DNA of 64,000 nucleotides from Dioctria linearis (lineage: Eukaryota > Arthropoda > Insecta > Diptera > Asilidae): positions 310,001 to 374,000 of the forward strand of contig CAWVNZ010000417.1 in the NCBI GenBank assembly GCA_963930735.1, given 5' to 3'. A program made the position numbers and the translations under genes. Of the stretch, positions 12,883 through 24,409 are shown one piece after another. Each line of letters starts with the position of its first letter. The first letter of the stretch is position 1. The notes under the pieces are model-generated. The model saw only the letters and a program-made list of their open reading frames with translations, was not told the DNA's origin and searched no databases.

Positions 12883-15800
12883 CTGTCGCAAATTTTAAAT
12901 ACGCCAGGGATTACCTTTTCTATAGTAAATTATTCAAAAAATAATTTTTTACTGTCGAAAATTTTAAATACGCCAGGGATTGCCTTTTCTATAGTAAATT
13001 TTGCAAAAAATAATTTTTTACTGTCGCAAATTGTAATTGCGCCAGGGATTGCCTTTTCTATAGTAAATTTTGCAAAAAATAATTTTATACTGTCGCAAAT
13101 TTTAATTACGCCAGGGATTGCCTTTTCTATAGTAAATTATTCAAAAAATAATTTTCTACTGTCGCAAATTTTAATTGCGCCAGGGATTGCCTATTCTATA
13201 GTAAATTTTGCAAAAAATAATTGTCTACTGTCGCAAATTTTAATTGCGCCAGGGATTGCATTTTCTATAGTAAATTTTGCAAAAAATATTTTTTTACTGT
13301 CGCAAATTTTAATTGCGCCAGGGATTGCCTTTTCTATAGTAAATTATTCAAAAAATAATTTTCTACTGTCGCAAATTTTAATTACGCCAGGGATTGCCTT
13401 TTCTATAGTAAATTATTCAAAAAATAATTTTATACTGTCGCAAATTTTAAGTGCGCCAGGGATTGCCTTTTCTATAGTAAATTATTCAAAAAATAATTTT
13501 CTACTGTCGCAAATTTTAATTGCGCCAGGGATTGCCTTTTCTATAGTAAATTATTCAAAAAATAATTTTCTACTGTCGCAAATTTTAATTACGCCAGGGA
13601 TTGCATTTTCTACAGTAAATTATTCAAAAAATAATTTTTTACTGTCGCAAATTTTAACTGCGCCAGGGATTGCCTTTTCTATTGTAAATTATTCAAAAAA
13701 TAATTTTTTACTGTCGCAAATTTTAATTACGCCAGGGATTGCCTTTTCTATAGTAAATTATTCAAAAAATAATTTTTTACTGTCGCAAATTTTAATTGCG
13801 CAAGGGATTGCCTTTTCTATAGTAAATTATTCAAAAAATAATTTTCTACTGTCGCAAATTTTAATTACGCCAGGGATTGCCTTTTCTATAGTAAATTATT
13901 CAAAAAATAATTTTCTACTGTCGCAAATTTTAATTACGCCAGGGATTGCCTTTTCTATAGTAAATTATTCAAAAAATAATTTTCTACTGTCGCAAATTTT
14001 AAGTGCGCCAGGGATTGCCTTTTCTATAGTAAATTATTCAAAAAATAATTTTTTACTATCGCAAGTTTTAATTGCGCCAGGGATTGCCTCTTCTACAGTA
14101 AATTATTCAAAAAATTATTTTCTACTGTCGCAAATTTTAATTACGCCAGGGATTGCCTTTTCTATAGTAAATTATTCAAAAAATAATTTTTTACTGTCGC
14201 AAGTTTTAATTACGCCAGGGATTGCCTTTTCTATAGTAAATTATTCAAAAAGTTATTTTCTACTGTCGCAAATTTTAAGTGCGCCAGGGATTGCCTTTTA
14301 TATAGTAAATTTTTCAAAAATTAATTTTATACTGTCGCGAATTTTAATTACGCCAGGGATTGCCTTTTCTATAGTAAATTATTCAAAAAATAATTTTATA
14401 CTGTCGCAAATTTTAATTACGCCAGGGATTGCCTTTTCTATAGTAAATTATTCAAAAAATAATTTTATACTGTCGCAAATTTTAAATACGCCAGGGTTTG
14501 CCTTTTATATAGTAAATTATTCAAAAAATAATTTTATACTTTCGCAAATTTTAATTACGCCAGGGATTGCCTTTTATGTAGTAAATTATTCAGAAAATAA
14601 TTTTATACTGTCGCAAATTTTAATTACGCCATGGATTGCCTTTTCTATAGTAAATTATTCAAAAAATAATTTTCTACTGTCGCAAATTTTAATTGCGCCA
14701 GGGATTGCCTTTTCTATAGTAAATTATTCAAAAAATAATTTTCTACTGTCGCAAATTTTAATTGCGCCAGGGATTGCCTTTTCTATAGTAAATTATTCAA
14801 AAAATAATTTTATACTGTCGCAAATTTTAAATATCCCAGGGATTGCCTTTTCTATAGTAAATTTCCCACAAATTAATTTCTTACTGTCGCAAATTTTAAA
14901 TACGCCAGGGATTGCCTTTTCTATAGTAAATTATTCAAAAAATAATTTTCTACTGTCGCAAATATTAAATACGCCAGGGATTGCCTTTTCTATAGTAAAT
15001 TATTCAAAAAATAATTTTTTACTGTCGCAAATTTTAATTACGCCAGGGATTGCCTTTTCTATAGTAAATTATTCAAAAAATAATTTTCTACTGTCGCAAA
15101 TTTTAATTACGCCAGGGATTGCCTTTTCTATAGTAAATTATTCAAAAAATAATTTTTTGCTATCGCAAGTTTTAATTGCGCCAGGGATTGCCTTTTCTAC
15201 AGTAAATTTTGCAAAAAATAATTTTTTACTGTCGCAAATTTTAATTGCGCCAGGGATTGCCTTTTCTACAGTAAATTTTTCAAAAAATATTTTTTTACTA
15301 TCGCAAGTTTTAATTTCGCCAGGGATTGCCTTTTCTACAGTAAATTTTGCAAAAAATAATTTTTTACTGTCGCAAATTTTAATTGCGCCAGGGATTGCCT
15401 TTTCTACAGTAAATTTTTCAAAAAATAATTTTTTACTATCGCAAGTTTTAATTGCGCCAGGGATTGCCTTTTCTACAGTAAATTTTGCAAAAAATAATTT
15501 TTTACTGTCGCAAATTTTAATTGCGCCAGGGATTGCCTTTTCTATAGTAAACTTTTCAAAAAATAATTTTCTACTGTCGCAAATTTTAATTGCGCCAGGG
15601 ATTGCCTTTTCTATAGTAAATTATTCAAAAAATAATTTTTTACTATCGCAAGTTTTAATTGCGTCAGGGATTGCCTTTTCTATAGTAAATTTTTCAAAAA
15701 ATAATTTTTTACTGTCGCAAATTTTAAATATCCCAGGGATTGCCTTTCCTATAGTAAATTTTGCAAAAAATAATTTTATACTGTCGCAAATTTTAATTAC

Positions 15801-16953
15801 GCCAGGGATTGCCCTTTCTATAGTAAATTATTCAAAAAATGCTTTTTTACTGTCGCAAATTTTAAATATCCCAGGGATTGCCTTTTCTATAGTAAATTTC
15901 TCACAAATTAATTTCTTACTGTCGCAAATTTTAAATACGCCAGGGATTGCCTTTTCTATAGTAAATTATTCAAAAAATAATTTTCTACTGTCGCAAATAT
16001 TAAATACGCCAGGGATTGCCTTTTCTATAGTAAATTATTCAAAAAATAATTTTTTACTGTCGCAAATTTTAATTACGCCAGGGATTGCCTTTTCTATAGT
16101 AAATTATTCAAAAAATAATTTTCTACTGTCGCAAATTTTAATTACGCCAGGGATTGCCTTTTCTATAGTAAATTATTCAAAAATTAATTTTTTACTATCG
16201 CAAGTTTTAATTGCGCCAGGGATTGCCTTTTCTACAGTAAATTTTGCAAAAAATAATTTTTTACTGTCGCAAATTTTAATTGCGACAGGGATTGCCTTTT
16301 CTACAGTAAATTTTTCAAAAAATATTTTTTTACTATCGCAAGTTTTAATTGCGCCAGGGATTGCCTTTTCTACAGTAAATTTTGCAAAAAATAATTTTTT
16401 ACTGTCGCAAATTTTAATTGCGCCAGGGATTGCCTTTTCTATAGTGAACTTTTTAAAAAATAATTTTCTACTGTCGCAAATTTTAATTGCGCTCGGGATT
16501 GCCTTTTCTATAGTAAATTATTCAAAAAATAATTTTTTACTATCGCAAGTTTTAATTGCGCCAGGGATTGCCTTTTCTACAGTAAATTTTTCAAAAAATA
16601 ATTTTTTACTGTCGCAAATTTTAAATATCCCAGGGATTGCCTTTCCTACAGTAAATTTCTCACAGATTAATTTCTTACTGTCGCAAATTTTAAATACGCC
16701 AGGGATTGCCTTTTCTATAGTAAATTATTCAAAAAATAATTTTCTACTGTAGCAAATTTTAAATACGCCAGGGATTGCCTTTTCTATAGTAAATTATTCA
16801 AAAAATAATTTTTTGCTGTCGCAAATTTTAATTACGCCAGGGATTGCCTTTTCTATAGTAAATTATTCAAAAAATAATTTTATACTGTCGCAAATTTTAA
16901 GTGCGCCAGGGATTGCCTTTTCTATAGTAAATTATTCAAAAAATAATTTTTTA
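12831..16953 (+). repeat. 60-monomer (4123-bp) higher-order unit
   Basis: The type-a truncated monomers at 12831 and 16954, and the tgtcgaaaat monomers at 12952 and 17075, are both exactly 4123 bp apart, equal to 59 x 69 + 52. Other paired markers with this offset are the ctactgtagc change (12627, 16750) and a ctcacagatt copy (about 12537, 16660). Colinearity covers about 11.93-13.15 kb against 16.05-17.27 kb. Beyond that the downstream copy carries an extra group of monomers that includes the first type-b truncation. Confidence 0.85.
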
Positions 16954-17005
16954 CTGTCGCAAATTTCAATTTCGCCAGGTAAATTTTTCAAAAAATAATT
17001 TTCTA
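16954..17005 (+). repeat. Truncated 52-bp monomer, type a, copy 2
   Basis: It carries the same 17-bp internal deletion as 12831-12882, with the same caatttcgccagg context and the same following monomers, including a tgtcgaaaat copy one monomer later. It lies 4123 bp downstream of copy 1, which equals 59 full monomers plus one 52-bp monomer. It is therefore a copy carried by the long HOR rather than an independent deletion. Confidence 0.9.
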
Positions 17006-17282
17006 CTGTCGCAAATTTTAAATACGCCAGGGATTGCCTTTTCTATAGTAAATTATTCAAAAAATAATTTTTTACTGTCGAAAATTTTAAATACGCCAGG
17101 GATTGCCTTTTCTATAGTAAATTTTGCAAAAAATAATTTTTTACTGTCGCAAATTGTAATTGCGCCAGGGATTGCCTTTTCTATAGTAAATTTTTGCAAA
17201 AAATAATTTTATACTGTCGCAAATTTTAATTACGACAGGGATTGCCTTTTCTATAGTAAATTATTCAAAAAATAATTTTTTA

Positions 17283-17334
17283 CTGTCGCAAATTTCAATA
17301 TCGACAGGTAAATTTTTCACAAATTAATTTTTTA
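17283..17334 (+). repeat. Truncated 52-bp monomer, type b, copy 1
   Basis: It has the same 17-bp deletion but a different context: caatatcgacagg before the junction and ttcacaaattaatttttta after it. The gacagg and cacaaatta changes separate it from type a. It is preceded by a monomer with the rare ttacgacag change and an upstream tttttgc (extra T) near 17190. Confidence 0.9.
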
Positions 17335-20300
17335 CTGTCGCAAATTTTAAATACGCCAGGGATTGCCTTTTCTATAGTAAATTATTCAAAAAATAATTTT
17401 CTACTGTCGCAAATTTTAATTACGCCAGGGATTGCCTTTTCTATAGTAAATTATTCAAAAAATAATTTTCTACTGTCGCAAATTTTAAATATCCCAGGGA
17501 TTGCCTTTTCTACCGTAAACTATTCAAAAAATAATTTTATACTGTCGCAAATTTTAAGTGCGCCAGGGATTGCCTTTTCTATAGTAAATTATTCAAAAAA
17601 TAATTTTCTACTGTCGCAAATTTTAATTGCGCCAGGGATTGCCTTTTCTATAGTAAATTTTGCAAAAAATAATTGTCTACTGTCGCAAATTTTAATTGCG
17701 CCAGGGATTGCATTTTCTATAGTAAATTTTGCAAAAAATAATTTTCTACTGTCGCAAATTTTAATTGCGCCAGGGATTGCCTTTTCTATAGTAAATTATT
17801 CAAAAAATAATTTTTTACTGTCGCAAATTTTAATTGCGCCAGGGATTGCCTTTTCTATAGTAAATTATTCAAAAAATAATTTTTTACTGTCGCAAATTTT
17901 AATTACGCCAGGGATTGCCTTTTCTATAGTAAATTATTCAAAAAATAATTTTTTACTGTCGCAAATTTTAATTGCGCAAGGGATTGCCTTTTCTATAGTA
18001 AATTATTCAAAAAATAATTTTCTACTGTCGCAAATTTTAATTACGCCAGGGATTGCCTTTTCTATAGTAAATTATTCAAAAAATAATTTTCTACTGTCGC
18101 AAATTTTAATTACGCCAGGGATTGCCTTTTCTATAGTAAATTATTCAAAAAATAATTTTCTACTGTCGCAAATTTTAAGTGCGCCAGGGATTGCCTTTTC
18201 TATAGTAAATTATTCAAAAAATAATTTTTTACTATCGCAAGTTTTAATTGCGCCAGGGATTGCCTTTTCTACAGTAAATTATTCAAAAAATTATTTTCTA
18301 CTGTCGCAAATTTTAATTACGCCAGGGATTGCCTTTTCTATAGTAAATTATTCAAAAAATAATTTTTTACTGTCGCAAGTTTTAATTACGCCAGGGATTG
18401 CCTTTTCTATAGTAAATTATTCAAAAAGTTATTTTCTACTGTCGCAAATTTTAAGTGCGCCAGGGATTGCCTTTTATATAGTAAATTTTTCAAAAATTAA
18501 TTTTATACTGTCGCGAATTTTAATTACGCCAGGGATTGCCTTTTCTATAGTAAATTATTCAAAAAATAATTTTATACTGTCGCAAATTTTAATTACGCCA
18601 GGGTTGCCTTTTCTATAGTAAATTATTCAAAAAATAATTTTATACTGTCGCAAATTTTAAATACGCCAGGGATTGCCTTTTATATAGTAAATTATTCAAA
18701 AAATAATTTTATACTTTCGCAAATTTTAATTACGCCAGGGATTGCCTTTTATATAGTATATTATTCAAAAAATAATTTTATACTGTCGCAAATTTTAATT
18801 ACGCCAGGGATTGCCTTTTCTATAGTAAATTATTCAAAAAATAATTTTCTACTGTCGCAAATTTTAATTGCGCCAGGGATTGCCTTTTCTATAGTAAATT
18901 ATTCAAAAAATAATTTTCTACTGTCGCAAATTTTAATTGCGCCAGGGATTGCCTTTTCTATAGTAAATTATTCAAAAAATAATTTTATACTGTCGCAAAT
19001 TTTAAATATCCCAGGGATTGCCTTTTCTATAGTAAATTTCTTACAAATTAATTTCTTACTGTCGCAAATTTTAAATACGCCAGGGATTGCCTTTTCTATA
19101 GTAAATTATTCAAAAAATAATTTTCTACTGTCGCAAATATTAAATACGCCAGGGATTGCCTTTTCTATAGTAAATTATTCAAAAAATAATTTTTTACTGT
19201 CGCAAATTTTAATTACGCCAGGGATTGCCTTTTCTATAGTAAATTATTCAAAAAATAATTTTCTACTGTCGCAAATTTTAATTACGCCAGGGATTGCCTT
19301 TTCTATAGTAAATTATTCAAAAAATAATTTTTTACTATCGCAAGTTTTAACTGCGCCAGGGATTGCCTTTTCTACAGTAAATTTTGCAAAAAATAATTTT
19401 TTACTGTCGCAAATTTTAATTGAGCCAGGGATTGCCTTTTCTACAGTAAATTTTTCAAAAAATATTTTTTTACTATCGCAAGTTTTAATTTCGCCAGGGA
19501 TTGCCTTTTCTACAGTAAATTTTGCAAAAAATAATTTTTTACTGTCGCAAATTTTAATTGCGCCAGGGATTGCCTTTTCTACAGTAAATTTTTCAAAAAA
19601 TAATTTTTTACTATCGCAAGTTTTAATTGCGCCAGGGATTGCCTTTTCTACAGTAAATTTTGCAAAAAATAATTTTTTACTGTCGCAAATTTTAATTGCG
19701 CCAGGGATTGCCTTTTCTATAGTAAACTTTTCAAAAAATAATTTTCTACTGTCGCAAATTTTAATTGCGCCAGGGATTGCCTTTTCTATAGTAAATTATT
19801 CAAAAAATAATTTTTTACTATCGCAAGTTTTAATTGCGCCAGGGATTGCCTTTTCTATAGTAAATTTTTCAAAAAATAATTTTTTACTGTCGCAAATTTT
19901 AAATATCCCAGGGATTGCCTTTCCTATAGTAAATTTTGCAAAAAATAATTTTATACTGTCGCAAATTTTAATTACGCCAGGGATTGCCTTTTCTATAGTA
20001 AATTATTCAAAAAATGCTTTTTTACTGTCGCAAATTTTAAATATCCCAGGGATTGCCTTTTCTATAGTAAATTTCTCACAAATTAATTTCTTACTGTCGC
20101 AAATTTTAAATACGCCAGGGATTGCCTTTTCTATAGTAAATTATTCAAAAAATAATTTTCTACTGTCGCAAATATTAAATACGCCAGGGATTGCCTTTTC
20201 TATAGTAAATTATTCAAAAAATAATTTTTTACTGTCGCAAATTTTAATTACGCCAGGGATTGCCTTTTCTATAGTAAATTATTCAAAAAATAATTTTCTA

Positions 20301-21128
20301 CTGTCGCAAATTTTAATTACGCCAGGGATTGCCTTTTCTATAGTAAATTATTCAAAAAATAATTTTTTACTATCGCAAGTTTTAATTGCGCCAGGGATTG
20401 CCTTTTCTACAGGAAATTTTGCAAAAAATAATTTTTTACTGTCGCAAATTTTAATTGCGCCAGGGATTGCCTTTTCTACAGTAAATTTTTCAAAAAATAT
20501 TTTTTTACTATCGCAAGTTTTAATTGCGCCAGGGATTGCCTTTTCTACAGTAAATTTTGCAAAAAATAATTTTTTACTGTCGCAAATTTTAATTGCGCCA
20601 GGGATTGCCTTTTCTATAGTAAACTTTTCAAAAAATAATTTTCTACTGTCGCAAATTTTAATTGCGCCCGGGATTGCCTTTTCTATAGTAAATTATTCAA
20701 AAAATAATTTTTTACTATCGCAAGTTTTAATTGCGCCAGGGATTGCCTTTTCTACAGTAAATTTTTCAAAAAATAATTTTTTACTGTCGCAAATTTTAAA
20801 TATCCCAGGGATTGCCTTTCCTACAGTAAATTTCTCACAAATTAATTTCTTACTGTCGCAAATTTTAAATACGCCAGGGATTGCCTTTTCTATAGTAAAT
20901 TATTCAAAAAATAATTTTCTACTGTCGCAAATTTTAAATACGCCAGGGATTGCCTTTTCTATAGTAAATTATTCAAAAAATAATTTTTTACTGTCGAAAA
21001 TTTTAAATACGCCAAGGATTGCCTTTTCTATAGTAAATTTTGCAAAAAATAATTTTATACTGTCGCAAATTTTAATTATGCCAGGGATTGCCTTTTCTAT
21101 AGTAAATTATTCAAAAAATAATTTTTTA

Positions 21129-21180
21129 CTGTCGCAAATTTCAATTTCTACAGGTAAATTTTTCACAAATTAATTTTTTA
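21129..21180 (+). repeat. Truncated 52-bp monomer, type b, copy 2
   Basis: It has the same deletion junction and the same ttcacaaattaa tail as 17283-17334, with its own change (tttctacagg). It lies just after a tgtcgaaaat monomer (near 20991) and an attatgcc monomer. One monomer present in the equivalent part of the 17.1-kb copy is missing here. Confidence 0.9.
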
Positions 21181-21593
21181 CTGTCGCAAATTTTAAATAC
21201 GCCAGGGATTGCCTTTTCTATAGTAAATTATTCAAAAAATAATTTTTTACTGTCGCAAATTTTAATTGCGCCAGCGATTGCCTTTTCTATAGTAAATTAT
21301 TCAAAAAATAATTTTCTACTGTCGCAAATTTTAATTACGCCAGGGATTGCCTTTTCTATAGTAAATTATTCAAAAAATAATTTTATACTGTCGCAAATTT
21401 TAAGTGCGCCAGGGATTGCCTTTTCTATAGTAAATTATTCAAAAAATAATTTTCTACTGTCGCAAATTTTAATTGCGCCAGGGATTGCCTTTTCTATAGT
21501 AAATTATTCAAAAAATAATTTTCTACTGTCGCAAATTTTAATTACGCCAGGGATTGCATTTTCTACAGTAAATTATTCAAAAAATAATTTTTT

Positions 21594-21599
21594 AAATCT
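21594..21599 (+). repeat. 6-bp insertion in a single monomer
   Basis: Where the consensus reads aataatttttta then ctgtcg, this copy reads aataattttttaaatcta then ctgtgg, an insertion of six bases (aaatct or a shifted equivalent). The next monomer carries two further private changes, ctgtggc and ttttgattgcg. I saw no second copy of this combination, so it appears to be a young, unspread mutation. Confidence 0.75.
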
Positions 21600-24357
21600 A
21601 CTGTGGCAAATTTTGATTGCGCCAGGGATTGCATTTTCTATAGTAAATTTTGCAAAAAATAATTTTTTACTGTCGCAAATTTTAATTGCGCCAGGGATTG
21701 CCTTTTCTATAGTAAATTATTCAAAAAATAATTTTCTACTGTCGCAAATTTTAATTACGCCAGGGATTGCCTTTTCTATAGTAAATTATTCAAAAAAAAT
21801 TTTATACTGTCGCAAATTTTAAGTGCGCCAGGGATTGCCTTTTCTATAGTAAATTATTCAAAAAATAATTTTCTACTGTCGCAAATTTTAATTGCGCCAG
21901 GGATTGCCTTTTCTATAGTAAATTATTCAAAAAATAATTTTCTACTGTCGCAAATTTTAATTACGCCAGGGATTGCATTTTCTACAGTAAATTATTCAAA
22001 AAATAATTTTTTACTGTCGCAAATTTTAATTGCGCCAGGGATTGCCTTTTCTATAGTAAATTATTCAAAAAATAATTTTTTACTGTCGCAAATTTTAATT
22101 ACGCCAGGGATTGCCTTTTCTATAGTAAATTATTCAAAAAATAATTTTTTACTGTCGCAAATTTTAATTGCGCAAGGGATTGCCTTTTCTATAGTAAATT
22201 ATTCAAAAAATAATTTTCTACTGTCGCAAATTTTAATTACGCCAGGGATTGCCTTTTCTATAGTAAATTATTCAAAAAATAATTTTCTACTGTCGCAAAT
22301 TTTAATTACGCCAGGGATTGCCTTTTCTATAGTAAATTATTCAAAAAATAATTTTCTACTGTCGCAAATTTTAAGTGCGCCAGGAATTGCCTTTTATATA
22401 GTAAATTATTCAAAACATAATTTTATACTGTCGCAAATTTTAATTACGCCAGGGATTGCCTTTTCTATAGTAAATTATTCAAAAAATAATTTTCTACTGT
22501 CGCAAATTTTAATTGCGCCAGGGATTGCCTTTTCTATAGTAAATTATTCAAAAAATAATTTTTTTCTGTCGCAAATTTTAATTGCGCCAGGGATTGCCTT
22601 TTCTATAGTAAATTATTCAAAAAATAATTTTTTACTGTCGCAAATTTTAATTACGCCAGGGATTGCCTTTTCTATAGTAAATTATTCAAAAAATAATTTT
22701 TTACTATCGGAAGCTTTAATTGCGCCAGGGATTGCCTTTTATATAGTAAATTATTCAAAAAATAATTTTATACTGTCGCAAATTTTAATTACGCCAGGGA
22801 TTGCCTTTTCTATAGTAAATTATTCAAAAAATAATTTTCTACTGTCGCAAATTTTAATTGCGCCAGGGATTGCCTTTTCTATAGTAAATTATTCAAAAAA
22901 TAATTTTCTACTGTCGCAAATTTTAATTGCGCCAGGGATTGCCTTTTCTATAGTAAATTTTGCAAAAAATAATTTTCTACTGTCGCAAATTTTAATTGCG
23001 CCAGGGATTGCCTTTTCTATAGTAAATTTTGCAAAAAATAATTTTTTACTGTCGCAAATTTTAATTGCGCAGGGATTGCCTTTTCTATAGTAAATTATTC
23101 AAAAAATAATTTTCTACTGTCGCAAATTTTAATTACGCCAGGGATTGCCTTTTTTATAGTAAATTATTCAAAAAATAATTTTCTACTGTCGCAAATTTTA
23201 AGTGCGCCAGGGATTGCCTTTTCTATAGTAAATTATTCAAAAAATAATTTTCTACTGTCGCAAATTTTAATTACGCCAGGGATTGCCTTTTCTATTGTAA
23301 ATTATTCAAAAAATAATTTTCTACTGTCGCAAGTTTTAAGTGCGCCAGGGATTGCCTTTTCTATAGTAAATTATTCAAAAAATAATTTTTTACTATCGCA
23401 AGTTTTAATTGCGCAGGGATTGCCTTTTCTACAGTAAATTATTCAAAAAATAATTTGCTACTGTCGCAAATTTTAATTACGCCAGGGATTGCCTTTTCTA
23501 TAGTAAATTATTCAAAAAATAATTTTTTACTATCGCAAGTTTTAATTGCGCCAGGGATTGCCTTTTCTACAGTAAATTTTGCAAAAAATAATTTTTTACT
23601 GTCGCAAATTTTAATTGCGCCAGGGATTGCCTTTTCTACAGTAAATTTTTCAAAAAATATTTTTTTACTATGGCAAGTTTTAATTGCGCCAGGGATTGCC
23701 TTTTCTACAGGAAATTTTGCAAAAAATAATTTTTTACTGTCGCAAATTTTAATTGCGCCAGGGATTGCCTTTTCTATAGTAAACTTTTCAAAAAATAATT
23801 TTCTACTGTCGCAAATTTTAATTGCGCCCGGGATTGCCTTTTCTATAGTAAATTATTCAAAAAATAATTTTTTACTATCGCAAGTTTTAATTGCGCCAGG
23901 GATTGCCTTTTCTACAGTAAATTTTTCAAAAAATAATTTTTTACTGTCGCAAATTTTAAATATCCCAGGGATTGCCTTTCCTACAGTAAATTTCTCACAA
24001 ATTAATTTCTTACTGTCGCAAATTTTAAATACGCCAGGGATTGCCTTTTCTATAGTAAATTATTCAAAAAATAATTTTCTACTGTCGCAAATTTTAAATA
24101 CGCCAGGGATTGCCTTTTCTATAGTAAATTATTCAAAAAATAATTTTTTATTGTCGAAAATTTTAAATACGCCAGGGATTGCATTTTCTATAGTAAATTT
24201 TGCAAAAAATAATTTTTTACTGTCGCAAATTGTAATTGCGCCAGGGATTGCCTTTTCTATAGTAAATTTTGCAAAAAATAATTTTATACTGTCGCAAATT
24301 TTAATTACGCCAGGGATTGCCTTTTCTATAGTAAATTATTCAAAAAATAATTTTTTA

Positions 24358-24409
24358 CTGTCGCAAATTTCAATTTCGACAGGTAAATTTTTCACAAATT
24401 AATTTTTTA
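24358..24409 (+). repeat. Truncated 52-bp monomer, type b, copy 3
   Basis: It has the same 17-bp deletion with a tttcgacagg junction and ttcacaaattaa tail. It is preceded by the same series as at 17.08-17.28 kb: a tgtcgaaaat monomer (24151), a gtaattgcg monomer and an att-acg monomer. This is the rightmost truncated monomer I found, so it marks the right limit of this HOR family. Confidence 0.9.

Larger units (their letters stand above)
14252..18427 (+). repeat. Long higher-order unit of 4176 bp, overlapping register
   Basis: The rare aaaaagttattttc variant occurs at 14252 and 18428, 4176 bp apart, which equals 59 x 69 + 2 x 52 + 1. The two truncated monomers (16954, 17283) and the single extra T near 17190 account for the arithmetic. 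Downstream, the rare atttcccaca/atttcttaca copies at 14868 and 19043 are 4175 bp apart, and the missing base is the gccagggttgcc deletion near 18603. Other shared markers are tgtcgcgaat (about 14334 and 18510) and actttcgc (about 14538 and 18714). Confidence 0.85.

Noticed and set aside
12831..24409. 52-bp monomers as a separate satellite family.
   Set aside because: They are single isolated copies, identical to the 69-bp unit except for one internal 17-bp deletion, and do not form arrays of their own.
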